In this document: one piece after another, positions 10,706 through 21,907 of the stretch
How the letters are laid out: each line of letters starts with the position of its first letter
Position numbering within the stretch: position 1 is the first letter of the stretch
Source of the DNA: Gibbula magus
Taxonomy: Eukaryota > Mollusca > Gastropoda > Trochida > Trochidae
Assembly (NCBI GenBank): GCA_936450465.1
Contig: OW388304.1
Coordinates: 9,802,700 to 9,866,699 of the forward strand
Length of the DNA: 64,000 nucleotides
Reading direction: 5' to 3'
The notes under the pieces: model-generated
Databases searched by the model: none
Told to the model about the DNA's origin: nothing
The model's input: the letters and a program-made list of their open reading frames with translations, nothing else
Program-made: the position numbers and the translations under genes

Positions 10706-11040
10706 TTAAAAGCGGGAGTATATGAGTGAGTTGTGGTGACCAATTCCCTCACATTCTGGTGACCATCACATGGGAAACCCGTCTGGTCAAAACACCACCA
10801 CAAAGGGGGGTAACTGAGAGTGTCGTGACGCACTGCTCCATGGAGAGGTCTATATGAGTGAGTTGTGGTGACCAATTCCCTCACATTCTGGTGACCATCA
10901 CATGGGAAACCTGTCTGGTCAAAACACCACAAAGGGGGGTAACTGAGAGCGTCGTGACGCACTGCTCCATGGAGAGGTCTATATGAGAGAGTTGTGGTCA
11001 CCAATTCCCTCACATTCTGGTGACCATCACATGGGAAACC
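10705..11040 (-). repeat. 132-bp minisatellite (copy B)
   Basis: Same 44-residue repeat as 4670-5130 with one unit fewer. One unit lacks three bases, so a Trp of PPLWWCF is lost but the frame is kept. Open on the minus strand from about 11055 to 10504 (183 codons). Loss of one 132-base unit plus one codon accounts exactly for the 135-base change in offset between copies A and B. Confidence 0.75.
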
Positions 11041-11059
11041 TGTGAGCAATGTCAATGCT

Positions 11060-12240
11060 CATAACTGGTCACACGTTGGTTTTCAAAAGCATATTCACAT
11101 TTTTAAAACATACACAGCTGACACGATTAAATCGCCAGTTGGTCTCGCTGAATACACACAATTCTTTATCTGATTCCACTTCTTTGACTAATACAATCAT
11201 TTCAGCACATTGGGTGATTATCCTGGGTATCCTGTTAGGAATGGTTAACTGTAGTTGGTAAAATAAATGTTTATCTATTTCTTCTTCTTTGACTGATATA
11301 AGTTCAGTACAGTTGGATGATGAATCCTTCTGAATCTCTCTACAAGAGCTTTCTGTACTGTTACGTGTAGTTGCAGTTTGTTGATCAAAACTGGTAAAAA
11401 TAATGGTGTATATATTTCTTCTTTGACTGATATTAGTTCAGCACAGTTGAATGGTTAATCCTTTTGAATCTCTCTGCAAGAGCTTTCTGAACTGTAGTTG
11501 CAGTTTGTTGATCAAAACGTTTCACGAATAAAAGCATTTTTGAAAACAGACACAGCCTACTTGCTTAAATGGATTCAATATTCCTCTTGGATGTTCTTTT
11601 AATACTGTTTCCACTTATTTGACTGATACAATCAGTTCAGCACAGCTGGGCAATTAATGCAAGGAAAATCTGTCTGAAACGTTCAATCGTAAACTGTAGT
11701 TGCAGTTTCCTGATCAAAACTGTTCAAAACATTTGATAACACAAGAATAAAAACATTTGTAAATCATTCAAATCTTACTTGAATGCAAAAAATTCTTCTT
11801 CAGTTATTACTTCTTTGACTGATACAATTGGTTCAGCACTTTAGGTGATGGGAAACCGTGCGCTATTTCAAGGATACTCATCAACCACCACTGCTGGGAA
11901 ATCACTTCGCATTGATGGTATGGAACGCTGGGAGACGAGGTAGCGCTTGTAACAGTTCAAGCTTGTCATGTAGGCTGTATACGTGCCATGTCCAACAGAG
12001 GCTGTCCATAGCTATCTTAGTGGTGAAGTTAAGTCCACATGACCTCCTGGTAGCTTGGGTATGGTGTTGGCTGGTTGTCTTCGCTTGGAGATAGACTTCG
12101 TAACTTTGTCATTTGTGAAATTAAGGTGGCCTTCCTCCCGGTGTGTCAGTGATGTAGGTACTTCCAATAATGGCTGCATAGGTTCTTCACCCACTAGCGG
12201 CGTTAAACAATTACTCACTCACTCACTCACAGGGATGTAT
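11060..12240. repeat. Satellite units and SINE-like block (copy B)
   Basis: Near-identical to 5160-6330: ~215-bp units up to about 11865, then the SINE-like block ending in (actc)n at about 12213-12232. Confidence 0.7.
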
Positions 12241-12284
12241 CAGGTAGTACCATGCAAGCACCTATTAGTTTTGGAAGTTTTTTT

Positions 12285-12805
12285 ATGCCCTGACATTTAA
12301 TGCGGGGGGATATAGTCTTTGGCTCTGTCCGTCCATCCGTGATCACATCGTTCCCGGAGCAATACTCAAAAACTACTTGGCCAATCTTCACCAAATTTGG
12401 TATACAGCCTCCCCATATAATGTAGATGTGCCTTTTGGGGGTTTAAGCTTTTAAAAAAAAATTTTTTTAAATTCCATGGTAACAATTTGAACTTTGTATA
12501 TTTGAAGGGTAGGGTTTGTTTCCGGAGCAGATCTCTAAAACTATTTGACCATACCTCACCAAATTTGGTTTACTGCTTCCTCATATCATGTAGATGTGCC
12601 TTTTGGGGGTGTGAACATTTTTAACGTTATTTTTTTCTGTTTCCATGGCAACATTATGTACATTTATCTTTTACAAAAGTAATAAGTTGAAGTAAATTGG
12701 AGGAAGGAGAATACATCTGTTTTTATGAGCAAAAATACTTCTAGTTTAATTATACTCGCCCAAACTGATTATTCAACTTAAGTGGGCCCGTGAGGATAAG
12801 CCATC
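12285..12805 (+). repeat. CCGTCCG-type element (copy B)
   Basis: Near-identical to 6380-6900; one extra G in the 'gcgggggg' start and small changes in an A/T run. Confidence 0.7.
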
Positions 12806-13149
12806 TCTCCTGATGGATCTTGTTTCTTTTTCAGTGCCTATTGTTTTCTGTTTCCTGCTTTTCTCTTTTTCCCTCTTGTAGTACTTTTCTTTTTTTTTAA
12901 AGATTTTTATTACAGTAGTAAAGGCCTCCAGCCCATGTTTCATTGACATAGCACTAAATGCAGCTCATATCAACAGGTTTATGTAATTTTTAAGTATACA
13001 AACTTTTATCTGAAGATGTTTTTTCCACTACTGACAGTACACTACAGTTCAGAGTTGCTTCAGTAACAACCTAGTTGTCAGACCCCATTTCGCTGAGCAC
13101 TTTCTTAGCTTCAGTAGGCAGGAAAGCATCATTTGGGCTAAGTTCAAGA

Positions 13150-14025
13150 CTCAAGTGGGTCGCTAATGGTTCAAGGGTGACTACCGGTGAAAGGATGACT
13201 AATGGTTCAAGGTAAGCTACTGGCTGAAGGGTGGCTACTGGTTCAAGGATGGCTACTGGTTCAAGGGTGGCTAATGGTTCAAGGGTGACCACCGGTGAAA
13301 GGATGACTAATGGTTCAAGGTAGGCTACTGGCTGAAGGGTGGCTACTGGTTCAAGGATGGCCAATGGTGCAAGGGTGGCTAATGGTTCAAGGGTGACTAC
13401 CGGTGAAAGGATGAGTAATGGTTCAAAGTAGGCTACTGGCTGAAGGGTGGCTACTGGTTCAAGGATGGCTACTGGTTCAAGGGTGACTACCGGTGAAAGG
13501 ATTACTAATGGTTGAAGGTAGGTTACTGGCTGAAGGGTGGCTACTGGTTGAAGGATGGCTCCTGGTTCAAGGCTGGCTAATGGTTCAAGGGTGGCTACTG
13601 GTTGGAGGGAGACTAATGGTTCAAGGATGTCTACTGGTTGAAGGATGGCTACTGGTTGAAGGGTTGCTACTGGTTCAAGGATGGCTACTTGTTCAAGGGT
13701 GGCTAATGGTTCAAGGGTGACTACCGGTGAAAGGATGACTAATGGTTCAAGGTAGGCTACTGGTTGAAGGATGGCTAATGGTTTGATGGTGGCTACTGGT
13801 TGAAGGATGGCTACTGGTTAAAGGGTGGCTAATGGTTCAAGGGTGACTACCGGTGAAAGGATGACTAATGGTTCAAGGTAGGCTACTGGTTGAAGGATGG
13901 CTAATGGTTCAAGGGTGGCTACTGGTTCAAGAATGACTACTGGTTGAAGGGTGGCTAATGGTTCAAGGGTGGCTACTGGTTCAAGGGTGGCTAATGGTTC
14001 AAGGGTGGCTACTGGTTCAAGAGTG
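13150..14025 (-). repeat. 18-bp minisatellite (copy B)
   Basis: About 48 units of the same 18-base motif as 7240-8045. Here it also has a higher-order block of about 90-108 bases that includes 'gggtgactaccggtgaaagg' (minus strand LSPVVT). The minus frame continues from the GTF2I-like fragment through LEPVAT-type repeats as far as a stop at 13818. A second minus-strand open stretch covers 13071-13364. Confidence 0.85.
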
Positions 14026-14577
14026 ACATGTTGCTGCGGTTGCTCAACAGTTTTAAAAGTGTTGTTTCCATCATATCTTTCATTGTTTGCTTTTTTATTT
14101 GAGTCCTCTTTCTTTCCTCCATCAGTCTTCTTGAGCTGTATCTGTGCAGCTCCTGCAAGAATTGCCTTCGTGGAAGCCAGCCCATACCCAGAGGGCTTCT
14201 TCAGTTCCATTCCTTCAGGGAGGCCCTCAACTACATTGTTGTTCTTGTAAGACAACTAAGACTGTTGTCCATGAACCTCTCTAAATTTCTGATTGAACAG
14301 CTCTTAACCTTTCTCCTTAGTTCTTCCCTCATTTTTTCATTCTTCTTAGTGGGAGCTTCATTTTTGTGCAATGAAGTTGAGAAGTCTGTTGTTATCTTTT
14401 CTTGAGACAAAACATGAGTCAAGCCCCTTCTGGTACCTTGCAGGTTTAACTCATCTGATCCAGGGTCTAACACAGCTGAAAACCCATGGCATCCAAGTGC
14501 TTTTAAACTTGGGTAACTTGTCTGTTTTAGGTTTTTTCTAATTTTCTCCTTACAGGATTAAAGGGCTTTTATATTCT
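13818..14577 (-). pseudogene. GTF2I-repeat-like gene fragment with hexapeptide tail, copy B (broken)
   Basis: Read on the minus strand, an open text starts near 14573 (KEKIRKNLKQTS), passes GFSAVLDPGSDELN and EAPTKKNEKMREELRR, then meets a one-base deletion relative to copy A near 14309 that destroys the LFNQKF block. After the TAG at 14256-14258 (shared with copy A) the frame is open again for 145 codons: LSYKNNNVVEGLPEG, KKPSGYGLAS, a Lys-rich linker (KKTDGGKKEDSNKK), QPQQHV, then LEPVAT repeats to a stop at 13818. The VEGLPEG...KPS block and, in copy A, LFNQKF resemble the GTF2I repeat of TFII-I-family proteins. Neither copy is intact. A functional parent gene elsewhere is an inference; the TAG could also be an intron boundary. 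Confidence 0.5.
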
Positions 14578-14583
14578 TCTTTG

Positions 14584-16440
14584 ATACAATCAGCTCAAAC
14601 CATGGGAAGTTAACTGTAATTGCAGTCTATTGATTGAAACTGGTCAAAGCATTGGATAAAACAAGAATATTAATAATTGTAAAATATACATAGGTTCTGC
14701 TAACATAATTATGTGGCCTCTGTATTCTTGGATGAACATGATTATTTGTCTATTTCTACCTCTTTGATACAATTAGTTCAGCACGTTGGGTGATTATCAC
14801 ATAGGGAATCCATGCGCTAATTCTATGTAAATTGTAGTTGCAGTTTATTGATCAAAACTGGTCAAAAAGTATGACAGAAGAATATGAACATTTACAAAAC
14901 ATACACAGCATTCTTAAATGGCTTGTATATTCTTCTTGGATGCACAGAATTGTTTTATCTATTTCTACTTCTTTGACTGATATTATAAGTTCAGCATGGA
15001 TGGTTGATTAATCCTTCTGTACCTTTCTGCTAGAGCTTTCTAAACTGTAGATGCAGTTTATTAAATCAGAACTGATCAAAACGTTTGATGACATAAGAAT
15101 ATGAACATTTTTAAAACATACACAACTTACATTTTTAGATGTCTTGTATATTCTTCTTGGTAGCACAGTCAAAACAGTGGAAAACTTACGGGTTCAAATG
15201 ATGTTTCTTGACAACAAGATGGCTTATGTATTCTTCCATGATACACGATTCTTTATCTATTTCTAATTCTTTGAGTGATATCATTAGCTCAGCAGGATGG
15301 TTGATTTCTCCTTCTGAATCTTTCTGCAAGAGCTTTCTGTACTGTAGTTGCAGTTTGTTGATCAAAACGTTTAACGAATAAAAGCATTTTTGAAAACAGA
15401 CACAACCTACTTGCTTAGATGGATTCTATATTCTTCTTGGATGCACAGAATTCCTTTAATACTGTTTCCACTTCTTTGACTGATACAATCGGTTCAGCAC
15501 AGCTGGGCGATTAATGCAAGGAAAATCTGTCTGGAACGTTCAACAGTAAACTGTAGTTGCAGTTTCCTGATCAAAACATTGGATAACACAAGACTAAAAA
15601 CATTTGTAAAACATTCAAAACTTACTTGAATGCAAAAAATTCTTCTTCAGTTATTACTTCTTTGACTGATACAATTGGTTCAGCACTTTAGGTGATGGGA
15701 AACCGTGCGCTATTTTCATGGTAAACTGTAGTCGCAGTTTTTTAATCGAACTGATCAAAACGTTTGACAGAAGAATAAAAACATTTAAAACAAACACAGC
15801 TAAAATCATTATATAGCTTTTATATTGTAGGATGCCAAGATTTCTTAATCTACTTCTATTTCTTTGACTGATACAATCAGTCCAGGGTGTTGGGTGATTA
15901 TCCCATTGGAAAGCAGTGCGCTATTTCCATTGTAAACTGTAGTCGCAGTTTATCGATCTAAACTGGTCAAAATGTTTCGATGACAAAAGATTTAAACATT
16001 TGTAAATTATAAGCAGCTGATATGTTTAGATGACTTGTATATTCTTGGATGCACAGAATTCTTCATCTATTTCTTCTTCTTTGATTGATACAATCAGTTC
16101 AACATGGTTGGGTGATTATTACATGGGAAATCCGTGAGCAATGTTATGGTAAACTGTAGTTGCAGTTTATCGATTAAAACTGGTCAAAACAAGAGAATAA
16201 AACATTTAAAAACAAACACAGCTAACGTGATAAAATAATTTTTATATTCTTGGATGCCAAGATTTCTTTATCTACTTCTACTTCTTTTAGGACATAGGGT
16301 GTTTATAACATTGGAAATCCGTGCGCTATTTCCATTGTAAACTGTAGTTGCAGTTTATTGATATAATCTAAACTGGTCAAATTGTTGGATAACATAAAAT
16401 AACATAAGAAAAAAAGGATAAAGTGTAGTCACAGCATGTT
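14584..16440. repeat. Partial third copy and further ~215-bp satellite units (copy C)
   Basis: 14584-15170 aligns with the start of copies A and B, then skips to sequence like 11460-11865 (15300-15710). After that come three to four more diverged satellite units with 'gtaaactgtagt' and 'gatacaatcag'. It lacks the 132-bp array, the SINE-like block and the GTF2I-like fragment, so it is a truncated or older copy. Confidence 0.75.
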
Positions 16441-16525
16441 TTGATAAATCCTTTAGTCTTGATCAAATGTGTCCTGCACCATTTTCTCTGGATCATAGTA
16501 ACAGTTACACAAAGTCATGTCTTAC

Positions 16526-16911
16526 CATCCTCGGTTACCCATGGTTTTATATATGCTCCGTTACTCTCCACTATATCACCCATGGGAAACCTTATCAGAA
16601 AAATCTACTAAAATTACCCGCCCTTGGCCGGTGTGAGCCAATCAAACTGCTACGCAGCTTGGACCTGCGAACCAATGACAATTCATATCACTTCTTTTCA
16701 AAGCACGCGAGGTCATTTTGTTAGCCATCCGTCACCGGTTATCTCCCATGACCATTTCCGTATTATCCTATTGAGCATTTTCTTTGGTTACTGACTTCGT
16801 CACACCGGCCAAGGGCGGGTAATTTTAGTACAGATTTTTCTGATAAGGTTTTCCATGGGTGAATGGTGGAGAGTAACGGAGCAAATATAAAACCATGGGT
16901 AACCGAGGATG
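16526..16911. mobile_element. Fold-back MITE with 8-bp target duplication
   Basis: The two ends are inverted copies of about 110 bases ('catcctcggttacccatggt' at the left, its complement at the right), with about 165 bases between. It is flanked on both sides by tgtcttac (16518-16525 and 16912-16919). An 8-base duplication fits hAT-type and a few other DNA transposon superfamilies. No coding capacity; the short frame at 16467-16724 is fortuitous. Confidence 0.85.
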
Positions 16912-16959
16912 TGTCTTACATGCAACAGATACTGACTTGACCTCTAGCACAACTGATTG

Positions 16960-17330
16960 TGCATCATATTACAGTGAGGGCACAGGCTACATTCTTGTAA
17001 GTGTAAGTTTATTTTCTTGACTCGCTGCTAATGGCTGTGATACTGCCGAAGCGGCGCTAACGATTAACTCACTGTTTTCTTGATGGAGACAAAGAGATTA
17101 CTAACCAAGTGTGTTTCCGTATCTTTAATATAATACATTTATTCCATATATGTGATATTAATTATACAGAAGCACACGAGGATAAAAATCTTTTTATCAT
17201 ATAATGTCATTATAATAATAATAATAATAATAATGGGCATTTATAAAGCGCTATATCCATACACAAGGTGCATGCTCAAAGCGCATTATAAGTATTTGAT
17301 TGAGGATTGACCCAGTTTTTGCGGAGTCAT
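16960..17330. repeat. SINE-like tail and LINE-like tail with taa repeats
   Basis: Around 17025-17070 is 'atggctgtgatactgccgaa' followed by a gcggcgctaac tail; the reverse of this occurs at 62225-62290. At 17211-17233 a (taa)n run leads into 'gggcatttataaagcgc', the same tail type as at 23388 and 23725. Confidence 0.5.
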
Positions 17331-17479
17331 TTCATTGACAGTACACAAAGGTGAATGTCATTCTATTGGCAATATATGGTTGTCAACTGCCTGGAAAAAG
17401 TCCTTGATTAAACATTTTAATAATTTCTGTTTTAAATGCCTTCAATGACCTACGACCTACTACGATCATTCATCATCCA

Positions 17480-17745
17480 AGGTTTCCGCCAGGAGCACGG
17501 CAACTTTGTCTGCAGTAGAAAACTGTTCTACACGCAGTAAGGTTTGGGTGCAATGCTACACTGAATTTCAGTACAGTACCACCCATGGTTCGCTAGTTCC
17601 AGCCAATGCTCACAGTTTTCACTGTAATGCATAGCCATCATGCGTTGTGGGCTTTCTCCCTGCAGTAATACAAGCACCCATGATATAAGTGAAATACTCT
17701 TGAAAGCACAATTAACCTCAACTCACCTATTAAGGGTGGTACATG
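17480..17745 (+). repeat. SINE-like copy (diverged)
   Basis: Shares 'gttgtgggctttctccctgc' and 'gatataagtgaaatactctt' with the better copy at 21640-21907, ending in a weak 'aacctcaactcacct' tail. Confidence 0.6.
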
Positions 17746-19000
17746 TTCCTCTGTTTATAGGTGTCTACTACCAAATAACTGCCTTTGCATAAATACTACT
17801 ATCACATAATTATAATACATATCTTTGAAATTAAAAATGATCAAGTTTACAATTATAATTGTAAAAGGGTGATAATTGTACTAAACATTGTATTCAAACA
17901 AGATGTAAATGAAAGTCATTGCTTTTCTTGTCAAACTTAGACTAAGTTCTAAATAAGACATGCCATTATATTTAGTGCCATTTGCAAATCCAAGGTGACC
18001 TACTTGTGAAATATTAGACAACAGTAATGTTGTTTTCTATACGATTTTCTAAAAAATTATTAACTAATCAAATTATGTGATGTATATTTTTGTGATATTT
18101 TAGGTGCTTTTCAATCATTTGGGTTTCTTTCAAAATGTTTATTTGCGTAATAATGCAGATATGTTCTGATAAGTTAAACTGAGTATTTGAATTAACAATT
18201 GCAATTTGACAACTTTGAGTGGCATTCCAGAATTTGGAATGATGAAGAATGAAGAGAATATTTATGAATTATTAACTTCTTTAATCAACATAGACAACGG
18301 TGTAAAGTGAGAAGTTGAATGTCCATAAATATTCTCTTCATTCTTCAACTGCTATTTGTATTCACAAGAAATTCAGTCAGCTTCAATGATTTAATTATTT
18401 TGTAATAGAAATGCTATCTCCTTACATTAAACAGGGTCTCTGGTGGAGTCCATCGTTCACTGAGTATAAAAAACAGTTATGTAACAGTGCAGTCATGATG
18501 TGGTGTGATGCATGTTGGTACATGTGGAAATGTGTATGTTTTATTATGAAATGACTAGCCATTTATTACATTCTACAAAGGGATGCTTTCTTGTTCTTGG
18601 GTTATTTGTGAAGCGAAACAAACCTATGTTATTTCTTGAACCTGTAATGAATTGATTGTTCAACAAATAAATTGTATTTTGTATTATATGTTATTTCAAC
18701 AAATAAATGATATATTGTATAATGTGTTGTTTTTTATTATCATATATTTATATATATACACAATGTGATTTGCATGAAGTGTGAAATGGAAACTCGTTCT
18801 TCAAGAGTGAAGCTGAAGTAAGACATCCAGTATGATTCTTTCATCTTCAAGTACAAAAGCCACCCATGGGTACAAATACTGTGAAAGAACATAAATGACT
18901 GATCTACTAAAAACAAATGGATGGCTTTTCACCTTGAAGCATTCAGAAAGCTTGTTATTGCCATGTGAATATGCACACAGGAAAGTATTGTAAATAAGGA
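17746..19000. other. AT-rich stretch without a gene
   Basis: No gene seen. It holds one clear inverted repeat: 23-base arms at 18244-18266 and 18324-18346 (gaagaatgaagagaatattt and its complement) around a 57-base spacer, possibly a small MITE remnant. Confidence 0.5.
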
Positions 19001-19380
19001 ACTAGAAAGCACTTGTTTCCTCTACCAACTTGTAAGTGTACTGTAAATAAGGGACTAGAAAGCACTTGTGTCCTCTACCAACTTCTAAGTGTATTGTAAG
19101 TAAGGGACGAGAAAGCACTTGTTTCCTCTACCAACTTGTAAGTGTGCTGTAAGTAAGGGACTAGAAAGCACTTGTTTCCTCTACCAACTTGTAAGTGTAC
19201 TGTAAGTAAGGGACTAGAAAGCACTTGTTTCCTCTACCAACTTGTAAGCTTGTTTCCTCTACCAACTTGTAAGTGTATTGTAAATAAGGGACGAGAAAGC
19301 ACTTATTTCCTCTACCAGCTTGTAAATGTTTTGTAAGTAAAGGGCCAGGAAGCACTATCATCCTGGACTAACAGGAAAGT
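19000..19380. repeat. 53-bp minisatellite, left part
   Basis: About seven units of 53 bases beginning 'actagaaagcacttgtttcc' (19001, 19054, 19107 and on), with 'aagtgtactgtaa' inside. The related array at 20233-20640 has the same unit length. The minus-strand frame at 19161-19361 is a by-product. Confidence 0.85.
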
Positions 19381-19383
19381 ATA

Positions 19384-20232
19384 CATAGCAAAAAAGGTGT
19401 TGCACCCCCAAAGTTTACCAGTTTAGTTGTCTGATAAGAAAATAGACAATGTATCAGGAAAATCAACTGTGTGATATGACAGAAGCATCATCTACTAGTT
19501 TAACCAAGCAAATTTCATTCAGATAACGTTTCATAACTTTGTGATATTTGCATTCATAAAATTCTGCTACATTGGTGTCCAGGAACAAGTATTGTTATAG
19601 TGAAAATCGAATGTATTGGTTTTTGTAATGTGAGTAACTACATTCTTTCAAGTGAACTGATGAACCTTTAGTATGTTACTTTAAAGAAAAAAATCACTCG
19701 TTAAAGCAGCATGAACCTTCAAAATCACATTATTTGGAAAAAGGCAAATTTGAAGAAAGGTTGTTTTCTGACGATATTCCTGTTAGTAATGACAGCTCTA
19801 AATCACAGATTAACGAATCGAACTCATAAAGCTCTCAGAATTATTACAAAATTATCACTAATTGTCAAACATTTTTTGAAAAAGGGGATGATAATTTAAG
19901 AATCCGTTACTTCCATATAGTGCTTGATAAAAGATGTTTTGATGTGTGAAAGTCAACTTGGTAACAACATTTTTCGTCTGAAACCTAATGTTTATCGCGT
20001 AGTTTCGACATAGGAACAATAGTTATTTGGGTAAAAAAACAGTACCATTCATTGCAAATTCAGTCGTAATTTCTTTAAATGTCAACATGAATATTTTTCT
20101 TTAAATAAATTGGTCATTAACTATCCTATATATGTATGTCTTTAGTGTTTAATTCAATACATTTTTCCGAACATTGCCACATCATAACATTTTAGGTATG
20201 CATGTAGGGAGTGCAACACCTTTTTGTCTATG
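19384..20232. mobile_element. 849-bp MITE inside the 53-bp minisatellite
   Basis: Ends are inverted: 'catagcaaaaaaggtgttgc' on the left and the complement of 'gcaacacctttttgtctatg' on the right. Both sides have TATA (19380-19383 and 20233-20236), consistent with a TA target duplication as in Tc1/mariner-type elements. No intact ORF. It splits one minisatellite into two. Confidence 0.75.
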
Positions 20233-20640
20233 TATATATCGTAAAGAAATGGCTGGTCCTCTGCCAACAATAGAGTGTATTTTAGTGGCTAGAAAACATT
20301 ATCATCCTAGACCAACAGGAAAGTGTGTCCTAAAGAGTGTCTAGAAAGAACTATCGTTCCAAAAAAACAAGAAAGTATATTGTAAATAAGTGGCTAGAAA
20401 ACATTATTGTCCTTAACAACAGAAGGGTGTTTTGTAAATAAGTGGCTAGAAAGCTCTGTGGTCACCGACCAACAGGAAAGTATATTGTAAATAAGTGGCT
20501 AGAAAACTATATCGTCCCCGACCAACAAAAATGTATATTGTAAATAAGTGGCTAGAATGCTCTGTCGCCCCCAACAAACAAGATTATGTATTGTAAGTAA
20601 AGGGCTAGAAAGCGCTATCGTTCCCGACCAACAAAGAAAG
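20233..20640. repeat. 53-bp minisatellite, right part
   Basis: About seven units of 53 bases with 'taaataagtggctagaaa' and 'cgaccaacaggaaagtat'. Diverged from the left part but clearly the same array. Confidence 0.8.
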
Positions 20641-20644
20641 TACA

Positions 20645-21130
20645 CCCAGGGACCAAAAGTTCTTCCCCGCCCTCGCATTTTCCATAGACTTACATGTTAA
20701 TTAATCGTTGCAAGAATAATTTTCATAATTAAACTGTATGTAAAATGGTTATCAAATATATACCAAAAGATGGGAAATCACTTCAGCTACATGCACGTAA
20801 TTTCCATGTTAGTTTCCGTTGAGTGTCAAGAAAGTTATCTTCATATAAGCAAAGCATATACATCATACGTCAATAATTAACATGGCGGCCAATGGGACAT
20901 TGGTACATGAACGTATATATACGTTCTTCAGTCGGATGACATTTGATGAGAGATCAACATTAAGATGAACGAAATTACTGATGCACAGCTAACATAATTT
21001 CAAAGATGTTTGTTAAATTTTACAACAATTTGACTTAAACTTAAATTACGAAAATTATTCTTGCAAAGGTTAATTAACATGTAAGTCTATGGAAAATCCG
21101 AGTGTGGGGAAGAACTTTTGACCCCAGACT
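20645..21130. mobile_element. MITE with ~85-bp terminal inverted repeats
   Basis: The left end has 'ccaaaagttcttccccg' and 'ttttccatagacttacatgt'; the right end holds the complement with a few changes. Possible 5-base flank gtaca on both sides (20640-20644, 21131-21135). No ORF. Confidence 0.65.
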
Positions 21131-21640
21131 GTACAACAGCATGTCATTAAATTAAATACGCTCGTAAGTGGCTAGAAAACACAATCGTCCATGTCGTGGC
21201 GTTGATTCAAATTACAATATATTGCGTTAGAAACTAAAAGATGTCAGATGCCCGAGATATAAGTTTATAAAATAAATAGAATTCCATTAATTCACAGAAA
21301 TGATTAAGCAGTGTCGTAAGAGCTGTAATAGATATCCCCGTCCTTGCGCAAAAACATAAACCATCCAATGTGGCGCACGCAAACACAGACGATTTTGACA
21401 CAAGGCAAAATGCTGTCTGATTGACTGAACACCCAAAGGTTTTAGCTTAGACTTGGTTATCAAATTCTTTATTGAAAGACCGGTGTTATTAGACTATTTA
21501 AATCCTCGCAAGAGCATTAGCATTTGGTAATATTTTGATTGTCTTTCATCAATCAGCACGGGGAATTAAAACTGATTTTTAAAAACTTTCTCCAAACATA
21601 TCAGTGTACATGGCCTCTGAGCACCTTCTAGATGAGATTT
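21131..21640. other. No gene seen
   Basis: AT-rich sequence; one more 'aagtggctagaaaacac' minisatellite-like unit lies at about 21167-21184, just right of the MITE, so the array once extended here. Confidence 0.4.
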
Positions 21641-21907
21641 CGGCGCCATATGAATAAATCATTATTATCACTATTAAGAAGAATACTAGTTTTCAAGTAC
21701 GGACGATCAGGGATGCAATCAGTGAGTTGTCTTCAGGACCACTCATCGCTTAGATTATTCCAGCCGATGCTCGCAGGTTTCACCGCAATGCATAGTCACA
21801 TGGCGTTGCGGGCTTTCTCCCTGCCATAATACTAGCAGCCGCGATATAAGTGAAATAATCTTGAAAGCGGCGTTAAACCCCAACTCACCTCACCTCACCT
21901 CACCTCG
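21640..21907 (+). repeat. SINE-like copy with cacct tail
   Basis: Contains 'gttgcgggctttctccctgc', 'gatataagtgaaataatctt' and ends 'gcggcgttaaaccccaac' followed by (tcacc)n. This tail resembles dispersed repeats common in vetigastropod sequence. The frame at 21632-21829 is a by-product. Confidence 0.65.

Larger units (their letters stand above)
9739..14583. repeat. Tandem segmental duplication, copy B
   Basis: Direct repeat of copy A, starting at 'atacaatcagctc' as A does at 3702. It lacks the 1.13-kb insertion and has three 132-bp units instead of four. Its 18-bp array is arranged differently. Confidence 0.9.
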
